Assembly: GCA_025934335.1 (NCBI GenBank)
Contig: JAICYG010000109.1
Coordinates: 1 to 8,903 of the forward strand
Direction: 5' to 3'
DNA from: Thermoleophilia bacterium
GTDB taxonomy: Bacteria; Actinomycetota; Thermoleophilia; Gaiellales; Gaiellaceae
Length of the DNA: 8,903 bases
Of the stretch, positions 1 to 5,099 are shown piece by piece (position 1 is the first letter of the stretch; each line of letters begins with the position of its first letter). The position numbers and the translations under genes are program-made. The notes beneath the pieces were generated by a model. The model saw nothing but the letters and a program-made list of their open reading frames with translations. It was not told the origin of the DNA and did no database searches.

Positions 1-140
1 AGCTGCTCGGCCTGCCGGAGGACGTCGTGCCGCTCGGGCTGGCGCTGATCGGGAAGGCCGGCGACAGCCCGCCGATCGGCTCGCGGCTCAGGTCGCGGCA
101 GCGCCCGCTGGACGACCTCGTCCACCGGGAGCGATGGTGA
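1..140 (+). CDS. Nitroreductase-family protein, C-terminal end (partial)
   Basis: The reading frame enters from the left edge (first full codon at 3) and stops with TGA at 138-140, giving 45 residues of a C-terminus. The visible part has a 'VVPLGLALIGKAGD' strand, an Arg-containing linker and the ending 'LVHRERW'. This matches the usual C-terminus of FMN-dependent nitroreductases: a 'vPlaliaiGyp' strand, a proline- and arginine-rich linker and a final 'vh.erW'. The catalytic and FMN-binding parts lie outside the window, so the substrate cannot be inferred. Its last 53 bases overlap the end of the minus-strand phospholipase D-like gene tail to tail. The family call rests only on this short tail and is moderate. 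Confidence 0.6.
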   Translation, partial: LLGLPEDVVPLGLALIGKAGDSPPIGSRLRSRQRPLDDLVHRERW

Positions 141-1161
141 CCCGCGGATAGCGTGCCCGTACCTCGTCGACGAACGCCGCGAGGCGGTCGGCAATCTGCG
201 CGTCGGCGATCTCGAGTACGTTCTCCGCGTTCTTCTCGCCGCTGCGCGAGAGGTTGAACGAGCCGACGAAGACGGTGTCGTCGCAGACGCAGACCTTCGC
301 GTGCATGAAGTCGTGCACGGTTCCCGCGCCGTACGGGGTCGACTCCTTGCCGCTGAACGGCCCGGCCATCACCCGCTCGAGCAGCGGCAGCTTCCACGAG
401 ACGTTGCCGTTCTCGCTCCACTGGTGAACGACCTCGCGGATCTGCGTCACGTCGACGCAGCCGGCCAGGTCGACGCTCCGGTCGGAGATCACCTGCGCGA
501 GCGTTCCGAGCACCGGCCCGGTCGTGATGACGGGTGAGCAGATGCGCACGCGCTTCCGCGCGCGGCGGATCAGCTTCGCGATCCGCGCCGACAGGTCCTC
601 GCCGTGCCCGGGCGTGAACCACGGGCGCACTCCGTCGTCGTCACGCGGGTCGACGAAGCCGCTCTTCTCGACGTCGCCGGTCGCCCACAGCTGGTCGAAG
701 TCGATGCGGTACGCCTTCGCGACCGCCTCCGACTGCAGGACGGCGACGACGTTCTCCTGGCGCGACCAGGAGTCGTTCGTCCAGTTGAGCGACCCAGTCC
801 AGACGTCGGCATCGTCCCGGATCACGTACTTGTGGTGCATCAGGTCGGGGACGCCGGCGATCGCCTTCCCCTCGACCGGCAACGTCGCGATCAGCTCGAC
901 GTCCGGCTCTGAGGGTGGCGGCACGGGGATCGGGTTCCGGTGGTCGACGTTGTACGCGAACCGGATCCGGACGCCCCGGCCGGCCGCACGCTTCAGCGCG
1001 TCGCAGACGATCTCGCGTGGCTCGCCGGTGAGGTTGAAGTCGTACTGAGCGAGCTCGAGCGTTCGCTCTGCACCGTCGAGGAAGCCTGCGACGATGCGCG
1101 CGATCTCCGGCGGCTGCTGGCCGCCGTCGGTCAGAGTGTGGATCTCGATGCGCTCGCTCAT
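88..1161 (-). CDS. Phospholipase D-superfamily protein with two HKD motifs
   Basis: A 357-residue protein with two phospholipase D-type half-sites. Motif 1 has H109, K111 and D116, followed by GSLN at 123-126 and E136. Motif 2 has H287, K289 and D294, followed by GSFN at 300-303 and an Asn/Glu segment at 311-313. In this superfamily the two His/Lys pairs form one active site that cleaves phosphodiesters through a phospho-histidine intermediate. Members include phospholipases, cardiolipin synthases and nucleases. I see no signal peptide or membrane segment, so a cytosolic protein is likely, and a nuclease or DNA-repair role is possible but unproven. The start at 1161 is chosen over an in-frame ATG at 1185, which adds eight Arg-rich residues and deepens the overlap with the divergent glycosylase gene. 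Neither start has a clear Shine-Dalgarno sequence. The 3' end overlaps the nitroreductase-like gene by 53 bases. The superfamily call is firm; the substrate is unknown. Confidence 0.88.
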   Translation of the reverse strand: MSERIEIHTLTDGGQQPPEIARIVAGFLDGAERTLELAQYDFNLTGEPREIVCDALKRAAGRGVRIRFAYNVDHRNPIPVPPPSEPDVELIATLPVEGKAIAGVPDLMHHKYVIRDDADVWTGSLNWTNDSWSRQENVVAVLQSEAVAKAYRIDFDQLWATGDVEKSGFVDPRDDDGVRPWFTPGHGEDLSARIAKLIRRARKRVRICSPVITTGPVLGTLAQVISDRSVDLAGCVDVTQIREVVHQWSENGNVSWKLPLLERVMAGPFSGKESTPYGAGTVHDFMHAKVCVCDDTVFVGSFNLSRSGEKNAENVLEIADAQIADRLAAFVDEVRARYPRVTIAPGGRGRPAGAAAT

Positions 1162-1669
1162 CGATCGTCTCGTCGCCGCCCGCATCGGGCGTACGACGAA
1201 CTTCTACCGTGAAGGAGCGGGCGCCGTCGTCCGCCGCGACCGGCTGGCGGCGTATCTCGACGCACGGGGCGACGCGTCGATCCTGCTCGTCGGCGAGGCG
1301 CCCGGCTATCGCGGCGCACGCGTCTCCGGGCTTCCGTTCACCTCGGAGCGGCAGCTCACGGGCGCCGGCCCGGCCGAGGCGACCGCGACGATCGTGCAGC
1401 GCGTGCTGGCCGAGTTGGGCGTCAAGGAGGACGTCCTGCTCTGGAACGTCGTTCCAACCCATCCCGGCAACCAGTCCTCGAACCGGCCGCCGACACGCGC
1501 CGAGGTGGAGGCGGGCCGGGTCTTCGCCGACGAGCTCGCGCGCGGCCGGCGCGTCGTCGCGGTCGGGCGGATCGCGCACGCAGCGCTCGGCGGCGCGTAC
1601 GTCCGCCATCCCTCGCACGGCGGCGCGCGCGAGTTCGCCTCCGCCCTCCGTGCTCTAATCGCCCGGTGA
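1148..1669 (+). CDS. Uracil-DNA glycosylase-superfamily protein
   Basis: A 173-residue protein with the core motifs of the uracil-DNA glycosylase superfamily. Motif 1 is GEAPGYRG (49-56), next to a buried strand 'ILLV', and is followed by 'GLPFTSE' (61-67). A central 'LLWN' puts an Asn at 100, where superfamily members recognise uracil, followed by 'PTHPGN'. Motif 2 is HPSHGGA (154-160). GEAPG resembles family 4 enzymes, but I see no N-terminal Cys cluster for the iron-sulfur site of classical family 4, so this looks like a short divergent branch. The expected role is removal of uracil or a related damaged base in base-excision repair. The start at 1148 is chosen over an in-frame ATG at 1094 because the protein aligns naturally from 'MRSLIDRLVAARIG', while the longer form has an unlikely Cys/Trp/Pro-rich leader. 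It starts head to head with the phospholipase D-like gene, overlapping it by 14 bases, and its TGA overlaps the transporter GTG. Confidence 0.85.
   Translation: MRSLIDRLVAARIGRTTNFYREGAGAVVRRDRLAAYLDARGDASILLVGEAPGYRGARVSGLPFTSERQLTGAGPAEATATIVQRVLAELGVKEDVLLWNVVPTHPGNQSSNRPPTRAEVEAGRVFADELARGRRVVAVGRIAHAALGGAYVRHPSHGGAREFASALRALIAR
1651..1659 (+). promoter_or_regulatory. Candidate extended -10 box for the MFS gene (leaderless start)
   Basis: TGCTCTAAT lies in the last codons of the glycosylase gene. The hexamer TCTAAT (1654-1659) differs from TATAAT at one position and carries the extended -10 'TGn' just upstream. The transporter GTG begins at 1666, seven bases after the hexamer ends, which is where transcription would be expected to start. 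No clear -35 box is visible. A leaderless mRNA is inferred; read-through from the glycosylase gene via the GTGA overlap is the alternative. Confidence 0.45.
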
Positions 1670-2898
1670 GCCATGTCCGTAGGAACGCCGCGCTGCTCGC
1701 GCTCGGCCTCGTCTTCCAGTCGGGGATGATCCAGCTCGCGGTTGCACTGGGGACGGTGACGATCGTCGCCGTCACGGGCGTCGACAGCATCCTCGGGCTC
1801 GGCCCCGCGGTGTTCCTCGTCGCGGGCGCGATCGCCGTCGGGCCGGCCGGGCGCCTCTCCGACCGGGTCGGGCGGATGCCGGTGATCCGCAGCGGCTACG
1901 TGCTCGGCATCGCCGGCCCGCTCGTGACGGCGGCCGGCTGCCACTGGGAGCAGGGGGTACTCGTCTTCGCCGGCCTCGGGCTCTGCGGAGCCGCGCAGTC
2001 GATCGTGCTCCTCTCCCGGGCCGCGTCGGCAGAGATGTTCCCGCCGGAGCGGCGGGCGCGCGGCATGTCGATCGTCCTCTTCGCAGTCGTCTCCGGCGCG
2101 ATCTGGGGGCCGGTCGTCTTCGGGCCGATGTTCTCCGGCCGCACACTCGGCGCGCACGACCTGACGGTGCCGTGGCTCGCCGCCGGCCTCTTCACTCTCG
2201 CCGGGCTCGCGGTGTCGCTCGGCGTGCGCCGCGACCCGCGGGACCTCTCGCGCGCGTATGCACACGCGGAGCAGCGCGACGAGGCGGCGGCGCCGCTCGC
2301 GGAGCTCGTGCGCCGGCCGGGAGTTGCGACCGCGCTCGTCGCGGCCGTCGCGAGCTTCGCCGTCATGGCCGGCGTGATGAACCTCGCCGGTTACGTCGCG
2401 GTCGGGCACCACCACTCGCACGGCAGCGTCTTCACCGTCATCAGCCTGCACATCGTCGGCATGTACGGGCTCGTGCTCGTCGTCGGGGATGCGATCGAGC
2501 GCATCGGCCGGCGCCGCGCGATGCTGATCGGGCTGACGCTGATCGCGGTCTCGAACGCCGCGCTGGCGTGGTTCGCCTCGATCGCAGGCATGAGCCTCTG
2601 CATGTTCGGGCTCGGGCTCGGCTGGTGCCTCGCCTACGTCGCCGCGACGACCGAGCTCGTCGACCTCGCCACTCCCGCCGAGCGCGGCCGCCTCGTCGGC
2701 TTCTCCGACCTGCTCTCGAGCCTGTCCGGCGCGGCGCTCGCGCTCGTCGGCGGCGTCGTCTACACGGGCGCAGGCGGCTCGGTGCCGCTCGCGGGGCTCG
2801 CCGCCGGGCTCAGCGCCCTGGCGGTCGCCTGGGTGCTCGGCAACCCTGCTACCATTTCGTCCCGCGGATCCCGTGTGGTCCGCGTTTTCTCGCAATGA
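1666..2898 (+). CDS. MFS-family transporter, 12 predicted membrane helices
   Basis: A 410-residue integral membrane protein with about 12 hydrophobic segments in two halves, joined by a charged loop near 188-218 that is typical of the major facilitator superfamily. The first half has motif A at 62-70 ('GRLSDRVGR', between helices 2 and 3). A degenerate copy ('GDAIERIGRRR', 274-284) sits in the second half. A His cluster, GHHHSHG (247-253), lies between helices 7 and 8 and is followed by 'ISLHIVGMY'. This resembles an actinobacterial MFS group with a His-rich loop and an 'H..GMY' helix. The substrate cannot be read from the sequence; drug efflux or metal/proton-linked transport are only possibilities. 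The GTG start overlaps the glycosylase TGA as GTGA and has a -10-like box at leaderless distance. The final roughly 18 residues ('NPATISSRG...') are translated from the rplM promoter and leader and are probably a non-functional tail. The TGA overlaps the rplM ATG. Confidence 0.87.
   Translation: MSHVRRNAALLALGLVFQSGMIQLAVALGTVTIVAVTGVDSILGLGPAVFLVAGAIAVGPAGRLSDRVGRMPVIRSGYVLGIAGPLVTAAGCHWEQGVLVFAGLGLCGAAQSIVLLSRAASAEMFPPERRARGMSIVLFAVVSGAIWGPVVFGPMFSGRTLGAHDLTVPWLAAGLFTLAGLAVSLGVRRDPRDLSRAYAHAEQRDEAAAPLAELVRRPGVATALVAAVASFAVMAGVMNLAGYVAVGHHHSHGSVFTVISLHIVGMYGLVLVVGDAIERIGRRRAMLIGLTLIAVSNAALAWFASIAGMSLCMFGLGLGWCLAYVAATTELVDLATPAERGRLVGFSDLLSSLSGAALALVGGVVYTGAGGSVPLAGLAAGLSALAVAWVLGNPATISSRGSRVVRVFSQ
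2847..2855 (+). promoter_or_regulatory. Candidate extended -10 promoter for rplM-rpsI-glmM
   Basis: TGCTACCAT fits the extended -10 pattern TGnTAnnnT, with the hexamer TACCAT at 2850-2855. It lies inside the 3' end of the transporter gene. No convincing -35 box is seen about 17 bases upstream, which the extended -10 could compensate for. Transcription would begin near 2861-2863, at the base of the hairpin before rplM, leaving a leader of about 33 bases. Confidence 0.5.
2863..2888 (+). promoter_or_regulatory. Hairpin plus T-run in the rplM leader (attenuator, L13 operator or terminator)
   Basis: CGCGGATC (2863-2870) pairs with GGTCCGCG (2877-2884) as an 8-bp stem with one G-U pair and a 6-base loop, and is followed directly by TTTT (2885-2888). 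The rplM ATG follows six bases later. The shape is that of an intrinsic terminator or attenuator. In E. coli, L13 represses its own operon through the mRNA leader, so an autoregulatory site is a reasonable alternative. The two readings cannot be separated from sequence alone. Confidence 0.5.
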
Positions 2899-3323
2899 AG
2901 ACGTACTCAGCCAAACCGGGCGAGATCCAGCGCGACTGGGTGCTCGTCGACGCGGAGGGCAAGACCCTCGGCCGGCTCGCGACCGTGATCGCCGACCGCC
3001 TCCGCGGCAAGGGCAAGGCCGTCTTCACGCCGCACGTCGACACCGGCGACTTCGTCGTCGTCGTCAACGCCGAGAAGATCTCGGTGACGGGTAAGAAGCT
3101 CGACGAGAAGATGTACTACCGGCACTCCGGGTATCCCGGCGGGCTGCGCAGCCGGTCGCTTCGCGACCAGCTCGAGCGGCAGCCGACGGAGGTGCTCCGC
3201 TCGGCCGTGAAGGGGATGCTGCCCCGCACGAAGCTCGGTCGCGCGCAGTTGACCAAGCTCAAGATCTACGCCGGGCCGGAGCACCCGCACGAAGCTCAGG
3301 CTCCGGCCGTCCTCGAGGTGTAA
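2895..3323 (+). CDS. rplM: 50S ribosomal protein L13
   Basis: This 142-residue protein equals the length of E. coli L13 and carries its characteristic segments: 'WVLVDAEGKTLGRLAT' near residues 15-30, 'GDFVVVVNAEKISVTGKK' near 51-68, 'YYRHSGYPGG' near 74-83 and 'VKGMLPRTKLGR' near 104-115. L13 is an early-assembling large-subunit protein that binds 23S rRNA. The ATG at 2895 gives the standard L13 N-terminus. The frame is open upstream to 2172, but that extension is Arg-rich shadow sequence of the transporter gene. No Shine-Dalgarno sequence precedes the ATG. Instead there is a hairpin with a T-run, and the start overlaps the transporter stop as ATGA. It is followed five bases later by rpsI, its standard partner, whose Shine-Dalgarno GAGGTG (3315-3320) lies inside the rplM end. 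Confidence 0.98.
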   Translation: MKTYSAKPGEIQRDWVLVDAEGKTLGRLATVIADRLRGKGKAVFTPHVDTGDFVVVVNAEKISVTGKKLDEKMYYRHSGYPGGLRSRSLRDQLERQPTEVLRSAVKGMLPRTKLGRAQLTKLKIYAGPEHPHEAQAPAVLEV

Positions 3324-3327
3324 CCAG

Positions 3328-3723
3328 ATGTCGACTCCAGCCCAGTACCTCGGCACCGGCAAGCGCAAGACGTCCGTCGCGCGCGTGATCCTTCGTCCCG
3401 GCGCCGGCAGCACGTGGATCAACGGCAAGACGATCGAGGAGTACTTCCCGCGTCTCGTCCACCGCGTGCTCGCGACCTCGCCGCTGAAGACGGCGGGTCT
3501 CGACGGGCAGTACGACCTTCGCGTGCGCGTCCACGGCGGCGGCCCGACGGGCCAGGCCGGCGCGGTGCGGCACGGGATCGCGCGTGCGCTCGTCGAGGTC
3601 AACCCCGAGCTTCGCGTGCCGCTCAAGCGCGCGGGCTTCCTGACGCGCGACGCGCGCCAGGTCGAGCGCAAGAAGGCCGGCCTCCACAAGGCCCGCAAGG
3701 CGCCGCAGTTCAGCAAGCGGTAG
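3328..3723 (+). CDS. rpsI: 30S ribosomal protein S9
   Basis: A 131-residue protein with the S9 hallmarks: 'GTGKRKTSVARV' near residues 9-20, the 'INGKTIEEYF' segment (31-40), 'VRVHGGGPTGQAGAVRHGIARAL' across 46-68 to about 87, and the very basic tail ending KAPQFSKR. In known ribosomes this C-terminal SKR reaches the P site and contacts the anticodon loop of the bound tRNA, and it is intact here. The start is supported by GAGGTG at 3315-3320, seven bases upstream and inside rplM. It is co-directional with rplM at a four-base gap, the conserved L13-S9 operon, and glmM starts ten bases after its stop. Confidence 0.98.
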   Translation: MSTPAQYLGTGKRKTSVARVILRPGAGSTWINGKTIEEYFPRLVHRVLATSPLKTAGLDGQYDLRVRVHGGGPTGQAGAVRHGIARALVEVNPELRVPLKRAGFLTRDARQVERKKAGLHKARKAPQFSKR

Positions 3724-3733
3724 CGTCGCCGCG

Positions 3734-4999
3734 GTGGCGCGGAGGTACTTCGGCACCGACGGTGTCCGCGGCGTCGTGGGCGAGTTCCTGACGCCCGAGC
3801 TGGTGGAGCGACTCGGTCGGGCCGCCGCAACGTGGACGGGGGCCGCGAAGGTGTTCGTCGGGCGCGACACGCGGGCGTCGGGCGTCGAGCTCGAGGAGGC
3901 GTTCGCGCGCGGAGTGCTCTCCGCGGGCGGCGACTGCATCCTCGGCGGCGTCCTGCCGACGCCGGCGGTCGCGCTGCTCGCGCTCGACCTCGGCGTCGTC
4001 ATCTCGGCGTCACACAACCCGCCGGAGTACAACGGCGTCAAGTTCTTCGACGCGCAGGGGCGCAAGCTGTCCGACGACTCGGAGGAGCAGATCGAGGAGC
4101 TCCTGACCGTCGCTCCCGGCATCGACCAGGGCCGGCTCGAGCGTGTCGAGGTGGCGACGGACTCGTACCTGACACACGTCCTCGAGCGTTTCGGCACCGA
4201 CCTGACGGGGCTCCGCATCGCTGTCGACTGCGCGAACGGCGCGTATGCGGGGCTCGCGCCGACCGCGTTCGCTCATTGCGGCGCCGAGGTGCACGCGATC
4301 GGCGACGAGCCGGACGGCACGAACATCAACGTCGGCTGTGGCGCCACCGACCTCGCGCTGCTGCAGCGGACCGTGCGCGAAGGAAGCTTCGACCTCGGTG
4401 TTGCCTTCGACGGTGACGGCGACCGCATGCTCGCCGTCGACGAGAACGGCGAGGTGGTGGACGGCGACCAGATCGTCGCGATTCTCGCGCTCGACCAGCA
4501 GGTCGACCAGGTCGCGGTGACGGTGATGACCAACCTCGGCTTTCACGCGCTCATGCGCGAGCGCGGCATCCGCGTGCACACGACCGACGTGGGCGACCGC
4601 TACGTGCTCGAGGCGCTCCAGCGCGAAGGCGCGATCCTCGGCGGCGAGCAGTCGGGTCACATCATCTTCCTGCGCGACCACGTGACGGGCGACGGGCTCG
4701 CGGCCGGCCTGCTTCTCTGCGGGGCGCTGCACGGACGCAGGCTGAGCGAGGTCGCGAGCGTGATGCCGCGCTACCCGCAGGTCAAGGAGAACGTGCGCGT
4801 CACGGCGAGGGAGCTGACGCCCGCGGTGCACGCCGAGGTCGAGCGGGTGAACCGGGACTGGGACGGCAGCGGCCGCGTGCTCGTCCGGCCGTCCGGCACC
4901 GAGCCCTTGATCCGGGTCCTGGCGGAGGCGGAGAATACGGATGTGGCGCAGGAGGCCTGTGCTAGCATCGCCAACCTCGTTCGACGAGAGCTCGGCTGA
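3734..4999 (+). CDS. glmM: Phosphoglucosamine mutase
   Basis: GlmM interconverts glucosamine-6-phosphate and glucosamine-1-phosphate in the cytosol, the second step to UDP-GlcNAc. All four alpha-D-phosphohexomutase signatures are present in the 421 residues. The N-terminal 'YFGTDGVRG' is at 5-13. The phosphoserine loop ISASHNP (90-96) has Ser93 as the expected phosphorylated residue. The Mg-binding loop DGDGDR is at 226-231, the sugar-binding GEQSGH at 304-309, and the phosphate-binding RPSGTEP at 385-391. GEQSGH and the GTDG start favour GlmM over phosphoglucomutase or phosphomannomutase. It is about 24 residues shorter than E. coli GlmM, partly through a tighter stretch before the phosphoserine loop, with no core motif lost. 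The GTG start ten bases after rpsI has no clear Shine-Dalgarno sequence, so coupling to rpsI translation is likely. A weak TAGCGT (3721-3726) lies eight bases before the GTG. The 3' end contains the candidate glmS promoter. Confidence 0.96.
   Translation: MARRYFGTDGVRGVVGEFLTPELVERLGRAAATWTGAAKVFVGRDTRASGVELEEAFARGVLSAGGDCILGGVLPTPAVALLALDLGVVISASHNPPEYNGVKFFDAQGRKLSDDSEEQIEELLTVAPGIDQGRLERVEVATDSYLTHVLERFGTDLTGLRIAVDCANGAYAGLAPTAFAHCGAEVHAIGDEPDGTNINVGCGATDLALLQRTVREGSFDLGVAFDGDGDRMLAVDENGEVVDGDQIVAILALDQQVDQVAVTVMTNLGFHALMRERGIRVHTTDVGDRYVLEALQREGAILGGEQSGHIIFLRDHVTGDGLAAGLLLCGALHGRRLSEVASVMPRYPQVKENVRVTARELTPAVHAEVERVNRDWDGSGRVLVRPSGTEPLIRVLAEAENTDVAQEACASIANLVRRELG
4960..4968 (+). promoter_or_regulatory. 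Candidate extended -10 promoter for glmS
   Basis: TGCTAGCAT fits TGnTAnnnT, with the hexamer TAGCAT at 4963-4968, and lies about 30 bases before the glmM stop. It has the same form as the box before rplM (TGCTACCAT). No good -35 element is visible. Transcription would start near 4974-4976, giving a leader of about 125 bases before the glmS ATG. It would let glmS be transcribed apart from the ribosomal protein operon. Confidence 0.5.
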
Positions 5000-5000
5000 C

Positions 5001-5081
5001 CCGTCCCGACGAGGGGGCGGAACCCAGACAGCCGGGCTTTGCTTTTGTCGAGTCTTGACGCACGCTTCGTGTGTCAGAGAC
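5001..5081 (+). promoter_or_regulatory. Structured glmS 5' leader with two hairpins
   Basis: Hairpin 1: CCGTCCC (5001-5007) pairs with GGGGCGG (5014-5020), seven pairs including one G-U, around the loop GACGAG. Hairpin 2: 5052-5064 pairs with 5068-5081, thirteen pairs with two G-U pairs and one bulged A (5078), around a CTT loop. Between them, CCGGGC (5032-5037) is exactly complementary to GCCCGG (5094-5099), the six bases just before the glmS ATG. GACA (5027-5030) could also pair with TGTC (5046-5049). Together these suggest an RNA that could gate glmS translation. It does not match the glmS ribozyme core or any riboswitch I can name. Confidence 0.45.
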
Positions 5082-5084
5082 CGG

Positions 5085-5092
5085 AAGGAGGG
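5085..5092 (+). promoter_or_regulatory. Strong ribosome binding site that fixes the glmS start
   Basis: AAGGAGGG, a near-perfect Shine-Dalgarno sequence, ends seven bases before the ATG at 5100. It supports this start over an in-frame ATG at 4941 inside glmM. It is the strongest ribosome binding site in the window and lies immediately after the second leader hairpin. Confidence 0.85.
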
Positions 5093-5099
5093 TGCCCGG

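Noticed and set aside
1094..1147. Longer glycosylase start at ATG 1094
   Set aside because: It adds 18 residues of unlikely composition deep in the antisense coding sequence of the phospholipase D-like gene, and no ribosome binding site supports it.
2172..2894. In-frame upstream extension of rplM
   Set aside because: The extension is Arg-rich and out of frame with the transporter. L13 has a standard 142-residue length from the ATG at 2895.
1306..2895. A minus-strand open frame of 529 codons opposite the glycosylase and transporter
   Set aside because: Low-complexity Arg/Glu/Asp/Ala composition with no motifs; an antisense shadow of real genes.
5055..5060. TTGACG as a -35 box for glmS
   Set aside because: No -10-like hexamer lies 16-19 bases downstream, and the site is part of the second hairpin stem.
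5001..5081. Guanidine-II (mini-ykkC) riboswitch
   Set aside because: The first hairpin has an ACGA in its loop, but the second hairpin lacks the matching ACGR loop, and glmS is not a typical guanidine-related target.
4941..5099. In-frame upstream extension of glmS starting at 4941
   Set aside because: GlmS needs Cys directly after the initiator Met, and a strong Shine-Dalgarno at 5085-5092 fixes the start at 5100.
5000..5099. glmS ribozyme
   Set aside because: A GACGAGG string in the first hairpin recalls the ribozyme core, but the other conserved core segments and the overall length are missing.
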